NCBI GenBank assembly: GCA_964619315.1
Contig: CAZUEH010000001.1
Location: forward strand, 124,001 to 188,000
Length of the DNA stretch: 64,000 bases
Direction: 5' to 3'
From: Fimisoma sp964619315
Lineage (GTDB): Bacteria > Bacillota > Clostridia > Peptostreptococcales > Anaerovoracaceae
This document shows positions 37,425 through 46,463 of this stretch, in pieces. The position numbers and the translations under genes were made by a program. Position 1 is the stretch's first letter; each line of letters opens with the position of its first letter. Below the pieces are notes generated by a model. The model did not search any database. It was given only the letters and a program-made list of their open reading frames with translations, and was not told where the DNA came from.

Positions 37425-37964
37425 ATGTCAAAAGAAAGAAGTAATTTATCTAAGTTAACGTTATGTGCTGTTCTAATCGCACTTGCCACAGCCCTTGGAA
37501 TGATTAAGTTGTTCCATCTTCCATCGGGAGGTTCTATTACATTGCTAAGTATGCTTGCTGCAACACTCTGCGGTTATTATTGTGGCACTGCCAAAGGCAT
37601 AATTGCCTGCCTTGCATTAGGGCTACTAAATTTTATTCTTGGCCCCGTAATAGTGCATCCAGCTCAGGTAATATTGGATTATTTCCTTGCCTATGGTCTA
37701 CTTGGCCTTTCAGGGTTAACAGCCAATAAAAAAAATGGCTTAACTACTGGTTACATTTTGGGAGTGACAGGAAGGTTTTTATGTAGCTTCTTGTCTGGCT
37801 TTATCTTCTTTGGCTACTATGCCCCAGAGGGAATGAACCCAGCCTTATATTCATTTTTGTATCAGCTCTCATACATAGGCGTTGAAGCTGTAATAACTGT
37901 TGCAATCATTAATATTCCTGTGGTTAAAAATGCCCTTGCTAGGCTCAAGGAGTCAGACAACTAA
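37425..37964 (+). CDS. thiT: Thiamine ECF transporter substrate-binding subunit
   Basis: 179 residues with six expected membrane helices, the S component of an energy-coupling-factor importer; it binds thiamine in the membrane and docks with the shared EcfA/EcfT module encoded elsewhere. ThiT-like features include the LPSGGSITLLSMLAA segment (about 27-41), the thiamine-site PxGGxxTL motif, and YYAPEGMNPALYSFLYQ near the end. Start MSKERS is fixed by AGGAGG at 37411-37416. Control by the upstream TPP riboswitch supports the assignment. Confidence 0.95.
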   Translation: MSKERSNLSKLTLCAVLIALATALGMIKLFHLPSGGSITLLSMLAATLCGYYCGTAKGIIACLALGLLNFILGPVIVHPAQVILDYFLAYGLLGLSGLTANKKNGLTTGYILGVTGRFLCSFLSGFIFFGYYAPEGMNPALYSFLYQLSYIGVEAVITVAIINIPVVKNALARLKESDN

Positions 37965-38003
37965 TCATTCTTATGACTTTTCGTTAATTTTATGACATTT
38001 TAA

Positions 38004-38032
38004 TTGATTAACATCTTTTAAAATGTTATAAT
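38004..38032 (+). promoter_or_regulatory. Promoter of crt
   Basis: TTGATT (38004-38009), 17-base spacer, TATAAT (38027-38032), about 44 bases before the start codon. A near-consensus site, which fits high expression. Confidence 0.8.
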
Positions 38033-38075
38033 TTTTAGCAGTAAGATTTTTTTCATAAGAAAGGAAGTTATAAAG

Positions 38076-38852
38076 ATGTATCAGACAATCAAATACGAAG
38101 TAAAAGAAGGTATAGGTTATATAACTATTAACAGACCTGAAGCCCTTAATGCTCTTAATAAAACAGTTCTAGAAGAGCTTTTCGACGCATTCAACAAAAT
38201 TGACGCAGATGACTCTGTAAGAGCTGTAATCCTTACAGGCGAAGGACGTTCCTTCGTTGCTGGAGCTGACATTGCTCAGATGAGTTCCCTTACAGTTGCA
38301 GAGGGAAGAACCTTTGGAGCATATGGACAGAAGGTTATGAATTTCATAGAAAAGGTTGAAACACCTGTAATAGCAGCCGTTAATGGTTTTGCTTTAGGCG
38401 GTGGATGCGAACTTGCTATGGCTTGTGATTTTAGAATCGCTTCTGCAAAAGCAAAATTCGGTCAGCCTGAAGTAGGTCTTGGAATCACACCTGGTTTTGG
38501 TGGAACTCAAAGACTTTCTAAGTTAGTAGGCAAAGGCATGGCTAAAATGCTTATCTTCACTGCTGATGTTATCAATGCAGAAGAAGCTTTAAGAATCGGT
38601 TTAGTAGAAAAAGTAGTAGCACCAGAAGAATTGATGGCAACTTGCGAAGAAATCGCTGCTAAGATTGCTGCAAAAGCACCTATCGCAGTTTCTATGTCAA
38701 AGACTTGCATCGATAAAGGTGTTCATCTTGACCTCTTCTCTGGTTCAGCTCTTGAAGCCGAAGCATTCGGTGGATGTTTTGGAACAGAAGACCAAAAAGA
38801 AGGAATGGCAGCTTTCCTTGAAAAAAGAACAGCTGAATTCAAGAACAAATAG
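38076..38852 (+). CDS. crt: Enoyl-CoA hydratase / 3-hydroxybutyryl-CoA dehydratase (crotonase)
   Basis: 258 residues, crotonase fold. The oxyanion-hole motifs are intact: AGADIAQM (about 67-74) and ALGGGCELAMACDFRIAS (about 107-124) with the first catalytic Glu in GGGCE and the second in GQPEVGLGITPGFGGTQRL. This is the classic short-chain crotonase of butyrate-type fermentation. It stands alone here with a strong promoter and its own terminator, away from other butyrate genes, so a role in amino-acid or acyl-CoA degradation is equally possible. Confidence 0.92.
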   Translation: MYQTIKYEVKEGIGYITINRPEALNALNKTVLEELFDAFNKIDADDSVRAVILTGEGRSFVAGADIAQMSSLTVAEGRTFGAYGQKVMNFIEKVETPVIAAVNGFALGGGCELAMACDFRIASAKAKFGQPEVGLGITPGFGGTQRLSKLVGKGMAKMLIFTADVINAEEALRIGLVEKVVAPEELMATCEEIAAKIAAKAPIAVSMSKTCIDKGVHLDLFSGSALEAEAFGGCFGTEDQKEGMAAFLEKRTAEFKNK

Positions 38853-38870
38853 TTAGCTAATTTATTAAAA

Positions 38871-38901
38871 GTCCGAGCTCAAATATGAGTTCGGACTTTT
38901 T
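38871..38901 (+). terminator. Terminator of crt
   Basis: GTCCGAGCTC-(6 nt)-GAGTTCGGAC (one G-T pair) followed by TTTTT. Confidence 0.9.
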
Positions 38902-38920
38902 GATTGTCACATATTATTTT

Positions 38921-38957
38921 TTTATAAAAAATGGCCTTCTCAACGAGAAGGCCATTT
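38921..38957 (-). terminator. Terminator of hppA
   Basis: AAATGGCCTTCTC-AAC-GAGAAGGCCATTT, a 13 bp stem. On the minus strand it is followed by TTTTTTATAAA. It lies 12 bases after the hppA stop. Confidence 0.92.
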
Positions 38958-38968
38958 AAATTCACTTA

Positions 38969-40984
38969 TTACAGTAATCCACCTATGGATACAAACAATG
39001 GAGCAAATACAACTGCAACGATTGTCATAAGCTTGATTAAGATATTGATTGAAGGACCAGAAGTGTCTTTGAACGGATCACCTACTGTATCTCCTACAAC
39101 TGCAGCCTTATGAGGTTCTGAACCTTTTCCGCCATAAGCGCCACCTTCAATATACTTTTTAGCATTATCCCATGCACCACCAGCATTAGACATCATGATA
39201 GCAAGTAGTACTCCTGCTGAAAGAGCTCCAGCTAACATTCCTCCTAAAGCTTCAGTTCCTAGTATAATACCAACTGCTAAAGGAGCTGCGATTGCCATAA
39301 TTCCTGGCATAATCATCTCTTTTAGAGCAGCCTTAGTGGATATATCAACACAGTTTGCATAGTCAGGTTTGGAAGTTCCTTCCATGATACCTTTGTCTGC
39401 TCTGAACTGTCTTCTTACTTCTTCTATCATTTGATTCGCAGCTTTACCTACTGAGTTCATAGTCATTGCTGAGAATAAGAATGGTAACATTGCTCCGATG
39501 AACAATCCAATGATAACGATTGGGTCAAGAAGGCTTATAGCTTCTAGTTCAGTAACTGCTGCGTATGAAGCAAACAATGCTAACGCTGTTAAAGCAGCCG
39601 AACCAATAGCGAATCCTTTTCCTATAGCAGCAGTTGTATTACCTACTGCATCAAGCTTGTCAGTAATTTCTCTTACTTCTTCAGGTAAGTCTGCCATTTC
39701 AGCAATACCACCAGCATTGTCAGAAACAGGGCCGTAAGCATCGACTGCAACTGTCATACCTGTTGTTGAAAGCATTCCTACTGCAGCAAGTGCGATTCCA
39801 TAAAGTCCTGCGAACTGATATGCAACGAATACGCCTACACAGATTAACATTATTGGCCAAAGTGTTGACATCATACCAACGCCTAAACCACTGATAATTG
39901 TAGTAGCTGCACCTGTCTGGGACTGCTCCGCAATCTTCTTAACTGACTTGTAATCAGCAGAAGTATATATTTCTGTAATCTTACCAATAGCTATACCAAC
40001 TAATAGGCCTGCAATGATAGCAGCCGCATAAGTGTAGTCGCCAAGTAATCTCTTTGATAAGTATAATGTAGCTACAATAACTAATAGACCACTTATATAT
40101 GTACCTAAGTTAAGAGCGCTTGCTGGGTTTCCACCTTCTTTGCCTCTTACACACATGATTCCGATTATAGATGACAAAATACCTACAGCCGCAATCAATA
40201 GTGGGAATAAAGCTGCTGTGTTAGCACTGAAAGTAGCTAATGCACCAGCTTCTTTTACTGCAACTGCAGCAAGAGTTATAGCTGAAATAATTGAACCTAC
40301 ATAGGATTCAAATAGGTCAGATCCCATACCTGCTACGTCACCTACATTATCGCCTACATTATCAGCAATAACCGCAGGGTTTCTTGGATCATCTTCAGGG
40401 ATTCCGGCTTCAACTTTACCTACAAGGTCAGCTCCAACGTCTGCCGCCTTAGTATAGATACCTCCACCGACTCTTCCAAAGAGTGCCATTGATGACGCTC
40501 CAAGACCAAATCCTGTAACACATTGAGTAACTGTAGCAAACTCTAAAACACATACTATTGTTCCAAGTCCCAAAAGACCTAAACCTGATACACAAAGACC
40601 CATAACTGCACCACTTCTGAATGCAATTTTAAGCGCTTTGTTCATTCCTGACTCCATGGCAGCATTTGCAGTTCTTACGTTACCATTTGTCGCAACCTTC
40701 ATTCCAAAGAATCCGGCTAACACTGAAAGCAACGCACCTGCTACATAAAGTATAGCGGTTGTCCAGCTTTTTAGTCCAAGACCTATAAGGAAGAATAGTA
40801 CAACGATAACAATTGCCATTGTTTTGTACTCTCTCTTTAGAAACGCCATTGCACCTTCTCTGATGTATCCGGCAATTTCTTTCATTCTATCTGTACCTTC
40901 TTCAGCCTTAGTAATCCATGCCGCAAGACAAAATGCGACTAGTAGACCAAGCACGGCTGCACATACAGTAAAGATTTTAATCAT
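38969..40984 (-). CDS. hppA: Membrane-bound ion-pumping pyrophosphatase (potassium-dependent, probably sodium-pumping)
   Basis: 671 residues with about 16 helices. The pyrophosphate site DVGADLVGKVEAGIPEDDPRNP (about 190-210) and DNVGDNVGDVAGMGSDLFESY follow. GNTTAAIGKG (about 455) has Ala where potassium-independent enzymes have Lys, so it should need potassium. The Glu in DLFESY is at the position found in sodium-pumping forms, whereas potassium-dependent proton pumps carry it one turn later. I infer sodium transport. The ATG at 40984 has AGGAGGT upstream; a GTG seven codons earlier overlaps that site. It is the last gene in the rpoN-gap-pgk-tpiA-secG cluster and has a 13 bp-stem terminator. 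Confidence 0.95.
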   Translation of the reverse strand: MIKIFTVCAAVLGLLVAFCLAAWITKAEEGTDRMKEIAGYIREGAMAFLKREYKTMAIVIVVLFFLIGLGLKSWTTAILYVAGALLSVLAGFFGMKVATNGNVRTANAAMESGMNKALKIAFRSGAVMGLCVSGLGLLGLGTIVCVLEFATVTQCVTGFGLGASSMALFGRVGGGIYTKAADVGADLVGKVEAGIPEDDPRNPAVIADNVGDNVGDVAGMGSDLFESYVGSIISAITLAAVAVKEAGALATFSANTAALFPLLIAAVGILSSIIGIMCVRGKEGGNPASALNLGTYISGLLVIVATLYLSKRLLGDYTYAAAIIAGLLVGIAIGKITEIYTSADYKSVKKIAEQSQTGAATTIISGLGVGMMSTLWPIMLICVGVFVAYQFAGLYGIALAAVGMLSTTGMTVAVDAYGPVSDNAGGIAEMADLPEEVREITDKLDAVGNTTAAIGKGFAIGSAALTALALFASYAAVTELEAISLLDPIVIIGLFIGAMLPFLFSAMTMNSVGKAANQMIEEVRRQFRADKGIMEGTSKPDYANCVDISTKAALKEMIMPGIMAIAAPLAVGIILGTEALGGMLAGALSAGVLLAIMMSNAGGAWDNAKKYIEGGAYGGKGSEPHKAAVVGDTVGDPFKDTSGPSINILIKLMTIVAVVFAPLFVSIGGLL

Positions 40985-41093
40985 TATTGCATACCTCCTG
41001 CTCACTTGTAATACTGAATAAGAGGCACTTTGTACCTCTTACTTTTAAGTGAATGTTATAATAAAAATTTGTTCAATTGAAAAGAGCCTAATT

Positions 41094-41324
41094 CTATTCC
41101 ATTGTAACCAGTACTATTGATAGTACCACGAATAAAATCGCAGCAGCTGTAGTAACTTTGGTTAAAATAGCTTCGTATCCTCTGCTTTTTTTCTTTCCAA
41201 AAAGTTGTTCTGCTCCACCTGCAATGGAACCTGACATTCCAGAACTGTTTCCTGATTGCAGTAATACACTGGCAATTAGGATCAGGCAAGCTATTGCAAG
41301 TAAAATCATCAACGCAGTCTTCAT
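41094..41324 (-). CDS. secG: Preprotein translocase subunit SecG
   Basis: 76 residues with two membrane helices flanking a short loop. The N-terminal helix ends SVLLQSGNSSGMSGSIAGGAEQLFGKKK, the LLQxG..G....GG..Q.FG signature of SecG. The second helix is AAAILFVVLSIVLVTM. SecG assists SecYEG translocation. The location after tpiA in the glycolytic cluster is common in Firmicutes. Confidence 0.95.
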   Translation of the reverse strand: MKTALMILLAIACLILIASVLLQSGNSSGMSGSIAGGAEQLFGKKKSRGYEAILTKVTTAAAILFVVLSIVLVTME

Positions 41325-41384
41325 CTCATTCCTCCTAACATTTTAACTTTATAATTGTAACATAATCTTGGTTTCAAAATCAAG

Positions 41385-42131
41385 TTAAAAGTTAACAATT
41401 TCAATAAATTTTAGAGGGTCAAGACTTGCTCCGCCCACCAACGCTCCATCTATCTCTTCCATATTCATTATTTCGGATGCATTTTCTGGTTTGACGCTTC
41501 CGCCATATTGAATAATTATTTTATCCGCTACTTCTTCATCATATATTTTAGCCAAAGTCATACGAATGCAGTAACACATACTATTAGCCTGCTCCGGAGT
41601 AGCAATTTTGCCTGTTCCTATGGCCCAGATTGGTTCGTAAGCAACGGTGACTTTTTCTGCATCAACACTGCTGATACCTTCAAAGGCTTTTACAACCTGA
41701 TCTGATACGATTTTTTCTTCGTTTGCAGCTTCTCTCTGATCTAAATTTTCGCCAACACATACAATCGGAAGAATTTGAGCTTCTATCAAAGCTTTCAACT
41801 TCATATTGACTGTCTTATCAGTTTCAGCGAAATATTCACGTCTTTCTGAATGGCCTACCAGACAATAGTCTACACCGATTTCCTTAAGCATTGGTATTGA
41901 CACTTCTCCTGTGAACGCACCCTCTGCCTCATAATGGACATTCTGTGCTCCCACTCCTATACCAGTGCCTTTAAACTGTTCCACTAATGCTGGCAACTGC
42001 AGAAAAGGAGCAAATATTGCTGCCTTTACATCAGTGCCATGATAAAGAGTCTTAAACTTTGCTCCAAATTCATTAGCTTCTTTGATATTTTTGTACATCT
42101 TCCAATTGCCTGCAATAAAAGGAATTCTCAT
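41385..42131 (-). CDS. tpiA: Triosephosphate isomerase
   Basis: 248 residues. The N-terminal FIAGNWKMYKN (catalytic Asn and Lys), VGHSERREYF (catalytic His) and the C-terminal VAYEPIWAIGTGKIATPEQ (catalytic Glu and the hinge loop) are all present. The ATG at 42131 has AGAGAGG upstream; a longer frame from 42215 would overlap pgk heavily and is not favoured. It converts dihydroxyacetone phosphate to glyceraldehyde 3-phosphate. Follows pgk by 13 bases. Confidence 0.97.
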   Translation of the reverse strand: MRIPFIAGNWKMYKNIKEANEFGAKFKTLYHGTDVKAAIFAPFLQLPALVEQFKGTGIGVGAQNVHYEAEGAFTGEVSIPMLKEIGVDYCLVGHSERREYFAETDKTVNMKLKALIEAQILPIVCVGENLDQREAANEEKIVSDQVVKAFEGISSVDAEKVTVAYEPIWAIGTGKIATPEQANSMCYCIRMTLAKIYDEEVADKIIIQYGGSVKPENASEIMNMEEIDGALVGGASLDPLKFIEIVNF

Positions 42132-42144
42132 GTTATTACCTCTC

Positions 42145-43329
42145 TTATTTTTCTTCAAGAACTGTAACTCCTGGTAGTTCTTTGCCTTCAAGGAATTCCA
42201 AGGAAGCACCACCACCAGTAGAAATATGAGTCATCTTATCAGCCAGTCCAAACTGCTCAACAGCAGCAGCAGAATCTCCTCCACCAATTATAGTAACTCC
42301 ATTAGACTCGCTCATGGCCTTTGCCACTTCGTAAGTTCCTTTGGCAAAAGTTTCCATTTCGAAAACTCCCACAGGCCCATTCCAAATAACAGTTTTGGCC
42401 TTTGAAATTTCATTTGTATATAATTCAATAGTCTTTGGGCCTATGTCTAATCCCATCATGTCTTCTGGAATCTCGGTTCTGTCACACACAAGAGTTTGGG
42501 TGTCATTTTTGAACTCTTTGCCACATACTACGTCGATAGGTAAAAGTAATTTGACTCCCTGAGCTTCAGCTTGTTTAAGAAGTCTGCCTGCCAATTCAAT
42601 GCTTTCAGCATCTAATATTGAAGTACCTATTTCATATCCCATTGACTTATAGAAAGTGTATGACATTCCACCGCCAATTATAAGCACATTTACTTTTTTT
42701 AGTAGGCTTTCTATTACAGAAATTTTGTCCCCTACTTTTGCGCCTCCCATAATAGCAACGAAAGGTCTCTCTGGATTTTCTATTGCGCCGCCTAAAAACT
42801 CGATTTCTTTTTCGATTAAAAATCCAGATACGGCTGGCAAATAATCTGCAACACCTGCTGTTGATGCATGGGCTCTATGAGCTGTTCCAAAAGCATCATT
42901 GACAAAGATGTCTGCAAGAGAAGCTAATTCTTTGGCAAAATCTGCACCATTTTCGGTTTCTTCTTTTCTGAAGCGAACATTTTCTAATAGCATCACTTGT
43001 CCACTCTTCAAGGAAGCCGCATCTTCTCTTACACCATTATCCACTACAAGTGGCGAAGATGAAAAGATTACTTCTTTTTTCAAAAGCTGTGACAATCTGT
43101 CGGCAACCGGCTTTAACGTATATTTCATATCAGCTTCCCCTTTAGGTCTGCCCAAATGAGACATAATTATTATAGCCGCACCTTGCTCAAGTAAATATTC
43201 AATTGTAGGCATAGCTGCCTCAATTCTTGTATCGTCTGTTATTGCTCCGTCCTGAAGCGGTACATTAAAGTCGCATCTTAGAATGATTTTCTTATTCTTT
43301 ACATCGATATCCCTTACAGTCTTTTTCAT
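42145..43329 (-). CDS. pgk: Phosphoglycerate kinase
   Basis: 394 residues, the normal length. The N-terminal domain has LRCDFNVPLQDG, SHLGRPKGE and NVRFRKEE; the nucleotide side has AIMGGAKVGDKI, GPVGVFEM and GGGDSAAAVEQFG with the C-terminal STGGGASLEFLEGKELPG. Makes ATP and 3-phosphoglycerate from 1,3-bisphosphoglycerate. Operon with gap (32 bases upstream) and tpiA (13 bases downstream). Confidence 0.98.
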   Translation of the reverse strand: MKKTVRDIDVKNKKIILRCDFNVPLQDGAITDDTRIEAAMPTIEYLLEQGAAIIIMSHLGRPKGEADMKYTLKPVADRLSQLLKKEVIFSSSPLVVDNGVREDAASLKSGQVMLLENVRFRKEETENGADFAKELASLADIFVNDAFGTAHRAHASTAGVADYLPAVSGFLIEKEIEFLGGAIENPERPFVAIMGGAKVGDKISVIESLLKKVNVLIIGGGMSYTFYKSMGYEIGTSILDAESIELAGRLLKQAEAQGVKLLLPIDVVCGKEFKNDTQTLVCDRTEIPEDMMGLDIGPKTIELYTNEISKAKTVIWNGPVGVFEMETFAKGTYEVAKAMSESNGVTIIGGGDSAAAVEQFGLADKMTHISTGGGASLEFLEGKELPGVTVLEEK

Positions 43330-43361
43330 AATTCAACCCTTTCTCTACTTGAGATGTGTTT

Positions 43362-44375
43362 TTAGCAGTCTACGCTGCCCATATGTTTTATCAATTCAAG
43401 AATTTTGCTAGAATACCCAAATTCGTTATCATAGAATGCAATGAATTTGAAGAAATGATCATTTAGCTCAATTCCTTCTCTTACGTCGAATATAGATGTA
43501 CATGGGTCTCCAACAAAGTCTCCAGAAACCACTTCATCATCGACATATTCTAAAACGCCCTTCATGTAAGTTTCGGATGCTTCTTTCATTTTGACACATA
43601 TTTCTTCGTAAGTTGCAGGCTTTTCTAGCACTACATTTAAGTCTACTACTGAAACATCTGCTGTTGGAACTCTGTAAGAAATTCCTGTCATTTTTCCTTT
43701 TAGTGTTGGGATTACCAACCCTACCGCCTTAGCAGCACCAGTAGTTGATGGTATTATATTGCCGAATACACATCTGCCGGTTCTCCAATCTTTCATGGAA
43801 CGAGCATCTACTACCTTTTGTTTAGCTGTGGCTGAGTGAATAGTGGACATGAGGCCTTCTTTTATTCCCCAGTTGTCTTCAATTACTTTTGCCATTGGTG
43901 CCAAACAGTTAGTAGTACACGAGGCGTTTGATACAACTGTCATGTCGCTTGTGTATTCTTTATGGTTGACGCCATAAACAAATGTTGGTGTCTCTGTATC
44001 TTTTGCTGGGGCGGAAATAATCACTTTCTTTGCGCCAGCTTTTATATGATCCATCGCCTTTTCTGTAGTTACATAAGCACCTGTTGCTTCAACGATGTAT
44101 TCAGCTCCACATTCTTTCCATGGGATGTTAACTGCCTCAGAGTTGCTGTACACAGGAACTTTTTTCCCGTCTATTACAATACCTTTGTCGTAAACTTCTA
44201 AGCTTCTTGGAAATCTTCCAAAAGTTGTATCATACCTAAGCATATAAGCCAAGTATTCAAAATCCGCATTCCTTACATTTATTCCTGCAATTTCTATTTC
44301 GGGCATATCCATAGCTGCGCGAATTACAACTCTGGCTATTCTTCCAAAACCATTAATACCTATTTTAATCGCCAA
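43362..44375 (-). CDS. gap: Glyceraldehyde-3-phosphate dehydrogenase
   Basis: 337 residues, NAD-type. The Rossmann start INGFGRIARVVIRA, the active site SNASCTTNCLAPMAKV (catalytic Cys about 152) and the C-terminal YDNEFGYSSKILEL are intact. Asn-Val at the end of the second strand (INVRNAD) differs from the usual N-D-L; coenzyme preference cannot be judged from this alone. First gene of the gap-pgk-tpiA series and 43 bases downstream of rpoN. Confidence 0.96.
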   Translation of the reverse strand: MAIKIGINGFGRIARVVIRAAMDMPEIEIAGINVRNADFEYLAYMLRYDTTFGRFPRSLEVYDKGIVIDGKKVPVYSNSEAVNIPWKECGAEYIVEATGAYVTTEKAMDHIKAGAKKVIISAPAKDTETPTFVYGVNHKEYTSDMTVVSNASCTTNCLAPMAKVIEDNWGIKEGLMSTIHSATAKQKVVDARSMKDWRTGRCVFGNIIPSTTGAAKAVGLVIPTLKGKMTGISYRVPTADVSVVDLNVVLEKPATYEEICVKMKEASETYMKGVLEYVDDEVVSGDFVGDPCTSIFDVREGIELNDHFFKFIAFYDNEFGYSSKILELIKHMGSVDC

Positions 44376-44418
44376 TTTCTCCTCCTAAACTCTCTAATGA
44401 CAATAAAATTTATTTATA

Positions 44419-45777
44419 TTAGTATCTTCTTCTTTTAGATGAAGATAAAATATTCAGTCCTTCTCTGTATTTTGCAACAGTACGTCTCGAAATCTCTATA
44501 CCTTTTTCGCTCAATATTCCTACGATGTCTTGGTCGCTAAAAGGTTTAGATTGATCTTCGCCATCAATTATTTCTTTTATTATAGTCTTGATGCTATTCG
44601 AAGACATGCCCTCACCATCTTCTCCTGTGACTCCACCAGAGAAGAAGTACTTTATTTCAAACATTCCTCTAGGCGTCTGCATATATTTGCCATTTACAGA
44701 CCTGCTTACAGTTGACTCATGCATTCCTATAGTATCTGCCACCTGTTTCAATGTTAAGGTTTTTAAATATTTAGGACCTTTGTCAAGAAAATCCTTCTGA
44801 TGTTCTATGACTGCTGTTGCCACATTATAAATAGTTCTTTTTCTTTGCTCTATGCTCTTAATCAACCATAAGGCTGAATTGAATTTATCTGAAAGGTACT
44901 TTGAAAGTTCTTCATCATTCTTTGCTTCCTTTGATAAGGAGTTGTAATATGGACTAACAACAAGATGAGGAACACTTCCTTCATTATTCATGACTGCATA
45001 TCCATCGTTTACTTGTTCCACAATAATGTCTGGGATTATGTATTTGACATTATCATCAGAAGCAAAACTTCTACCTGGCTTTGGCTCAAGGCTACGTATC
45101 AAGTCACATACCATCTGTACCTGATTTACTGAAACCCCTAATGTTTTAGCCACTTTGTTAAGTTTATTATCGCCTAAATCTTCAAGGTGGTTCAAAATAA
45201 TGTATTCAGTTATATCATCTAGTAGGCCTTTGGCGGCGAGCTGAATTATCAAGCACTCTTTTAGATCTCTTGCACCTACCCCTAATGGCTCAAAGGTTTG
45301 GATAATATCTAATATTTTTTCAACTGTTTCTATCTCTGTTTTGAATATTTTTGCTATGTTTTCAACGGTAGAAGTAAGATAACCATTTTCATTTATAGCT
45401 TCTATCATATATCTACCAATTTTTAATTCTGGACCTTTTAGATTTGAAAAAGTGAGTTGCAATAATAAGTAATCTTCTAAAGTCTCCTCTTTACTTACGA
45501 ATCTTTCATAGGAGTAATCGTCATTTTCTTTGGAATATTCCCATTGATTATGATTCGATTCTCTATAATCGAGGCTAATTTTTTCTTGCAAATCTATAGG
45601 TGGTTCCTCTTTTACCTTATTATCAAACTCAAGTACCGGATTCTCCAAAAGTTCCTCTTGGACAAAAGTATCCAGTTCTTGTGTGTTGAACTGTAAAATG
45701 CGAATAGCCTGAATTAATTCAGGCGTCATAGTAAGTTTTTGTGTCTGTTCAATTGTGAGTCCATAACTTAGCTTCAT
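44419..45777 (-). CDS. rpoN: Sigma-54 factor
   Basis: 452 residues. Region I is Gln-rich (LTIEQTQKLTMTPELIQAIRILQFNTQEL), followed by an acidic linker and the core-binding part. The DNA-binding HTH segment (VADTIGMHESTVSRSVNGKYMQTPRGMFEIKYFF) and the RpoN box SRRTVAKYREGLNIL near the C-terminus are clear. Sigma-54 needs an AAA+ activator; none is in this window. It stands where many Firmicutes have the cggR regulator of the glycolytic operon. Confidence 0.96.
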   Translation of the reverse strand: MKLSYGLTIEQTQKLTMTPELIQAIRILQFNTQELDTFVQEELLENPVLEFDNKVKEEPPIDLQEKISLDYRESNHNQWEYSKENDDYSYERFVSKEETLEDYLLLQLTFSNLKGPELKIGRYMIEAINENGYLTSTVENIAKIFKTEIETVEKILDIIQTFEPLGVGARDLKECLIIQLAAKGLLDDITEYIILNHLEDLGDNKLNKVAKTLGVSVNQVQMVCDLIRSLEPKPGRSFASDDNVKYIIPDIIVEQVNDGYAVMNNEGSVPHLVVSPYYNSLSKEAKNDEELSKYLSDKFNSALWLIKSIEQRKRTIYNVATAVIEHQKDFLDKGPKYLKTLTLKQVADTIGMHESTVSRSVNGKYMQTPRGMFEIKYFFSGGVTGEDGEGMSSNSIKTIIKEIIDGEDQSKPFSDQDIVGILSEKGIEISRRTVAKYREGLNILSSSKRRRY

Positions 45778-45847
45778 TATACACCTTCAAATCTTAATCT
45801 AAGTCTCGTGGTCGCATTCACGCAAACATTATACCAAATTGTACCCT

Positions 45848-46318
45848 TTATTTCAACCCCGGGAAGCCCAATTGCCTCAATGCTTCAAATAAAATTATAT
45901 TTGCAGAGTTGGAAAGATTAAAGGATCGAGCTCTGGTATTTTCACTCATTGGAATTCTTACAGTTCTATCCTTATGCTCATTAACAAAGTCAGCTGGAAG
46001 CCCCTTTGTTTCCTTTCCGAAGATGATAAAATCACCATCTTGGAATTCGGCTTCAGTATATAGACTTTCCCCTTTTGTTGTGGAAAGCCAAAGCCTTTTT
46101 TCACCGTATTTTGCCATGAAAGCATCCAAGTTCTCATGAACTTCTAAATCTAAATAAGGCCAATAATCAAGCCCTGCTCTCTTTACCTGCTTATCATCTA
46201 TACTAAACCCAAGAGGCTTAACCAAATGTAGTTTTGTATCGGTAGCAGCGCAAGTTCTAGATATGTTACCGGTGTTTGGTGGTATTTCTGGTTCTACGAA
46301 CACTATATTTAAACTCAT
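45848..46318 (-). CDS. trmL: tRNA (cytidine34-2'-O)-methyltransferase
   Basis: 156 residues, the small SpoU/TrmL form without extra domains. The knotted methyltransferase motifs are NTGNISRTCAATDTKLHLVKPLGF (N-terminal), FGKETKGLP (motif 2) and IPMSENTRARSFNLSNSANIILFEALRQ (motif 3). It methylates the wobble base of tRNA-Leu. Divergent from hom. Confidence 0.94.
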   Translation of the reverse strand: MSLNIVFVEPEIPPNTGNISRTCAATDTKLHLVKPLGFSIDDKQVKRAGLDYWPYLDLEVHENLDAFMAKYGEKRLWLSTTKGESLYTEAEFQDGDFIIFGKETKGLPADFVNEHKDRTVRIPMSENTRARSFNLSNSANIILFEALRQLGFPGLK

Positions 46319-46403
46319 CTTTTTCTCCTTTGTGATAAGATGGACTTAATGGCACATCATTTTATGCGTCACAATAAATAATAACAAATTTTCAAAAAAG
46401 GTA

Positions 46404-46432
46404 AAGACAAATTTTCAAATATGTTATATAAT
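46404..46432 (+). promoter_or_regulatory. Promoter of hom
   Basis: AAGACA (46404-46409), 17-base spacer, TATAAT (46427-46432), then GGAGG before the hom start. Confidence 0.65.
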
Positions 46433-46463
46433 TCTCTCATTATGACTATGCGGAGGTAGACTT

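Noticed and set aside
40985..41005. Upstream GTG start for hppA
   Set aside because: It would overlap the AGGAGGT ribosome site that is well placed for the ATG at 40984.
41010..41045. AAGAGGCAC/GTACCTCTT inverted repeat before hppA as an operator
   Set aside because: It lies just after secG, and is more simply a weak terminator or attenuator; not strong enough to list as a feature.
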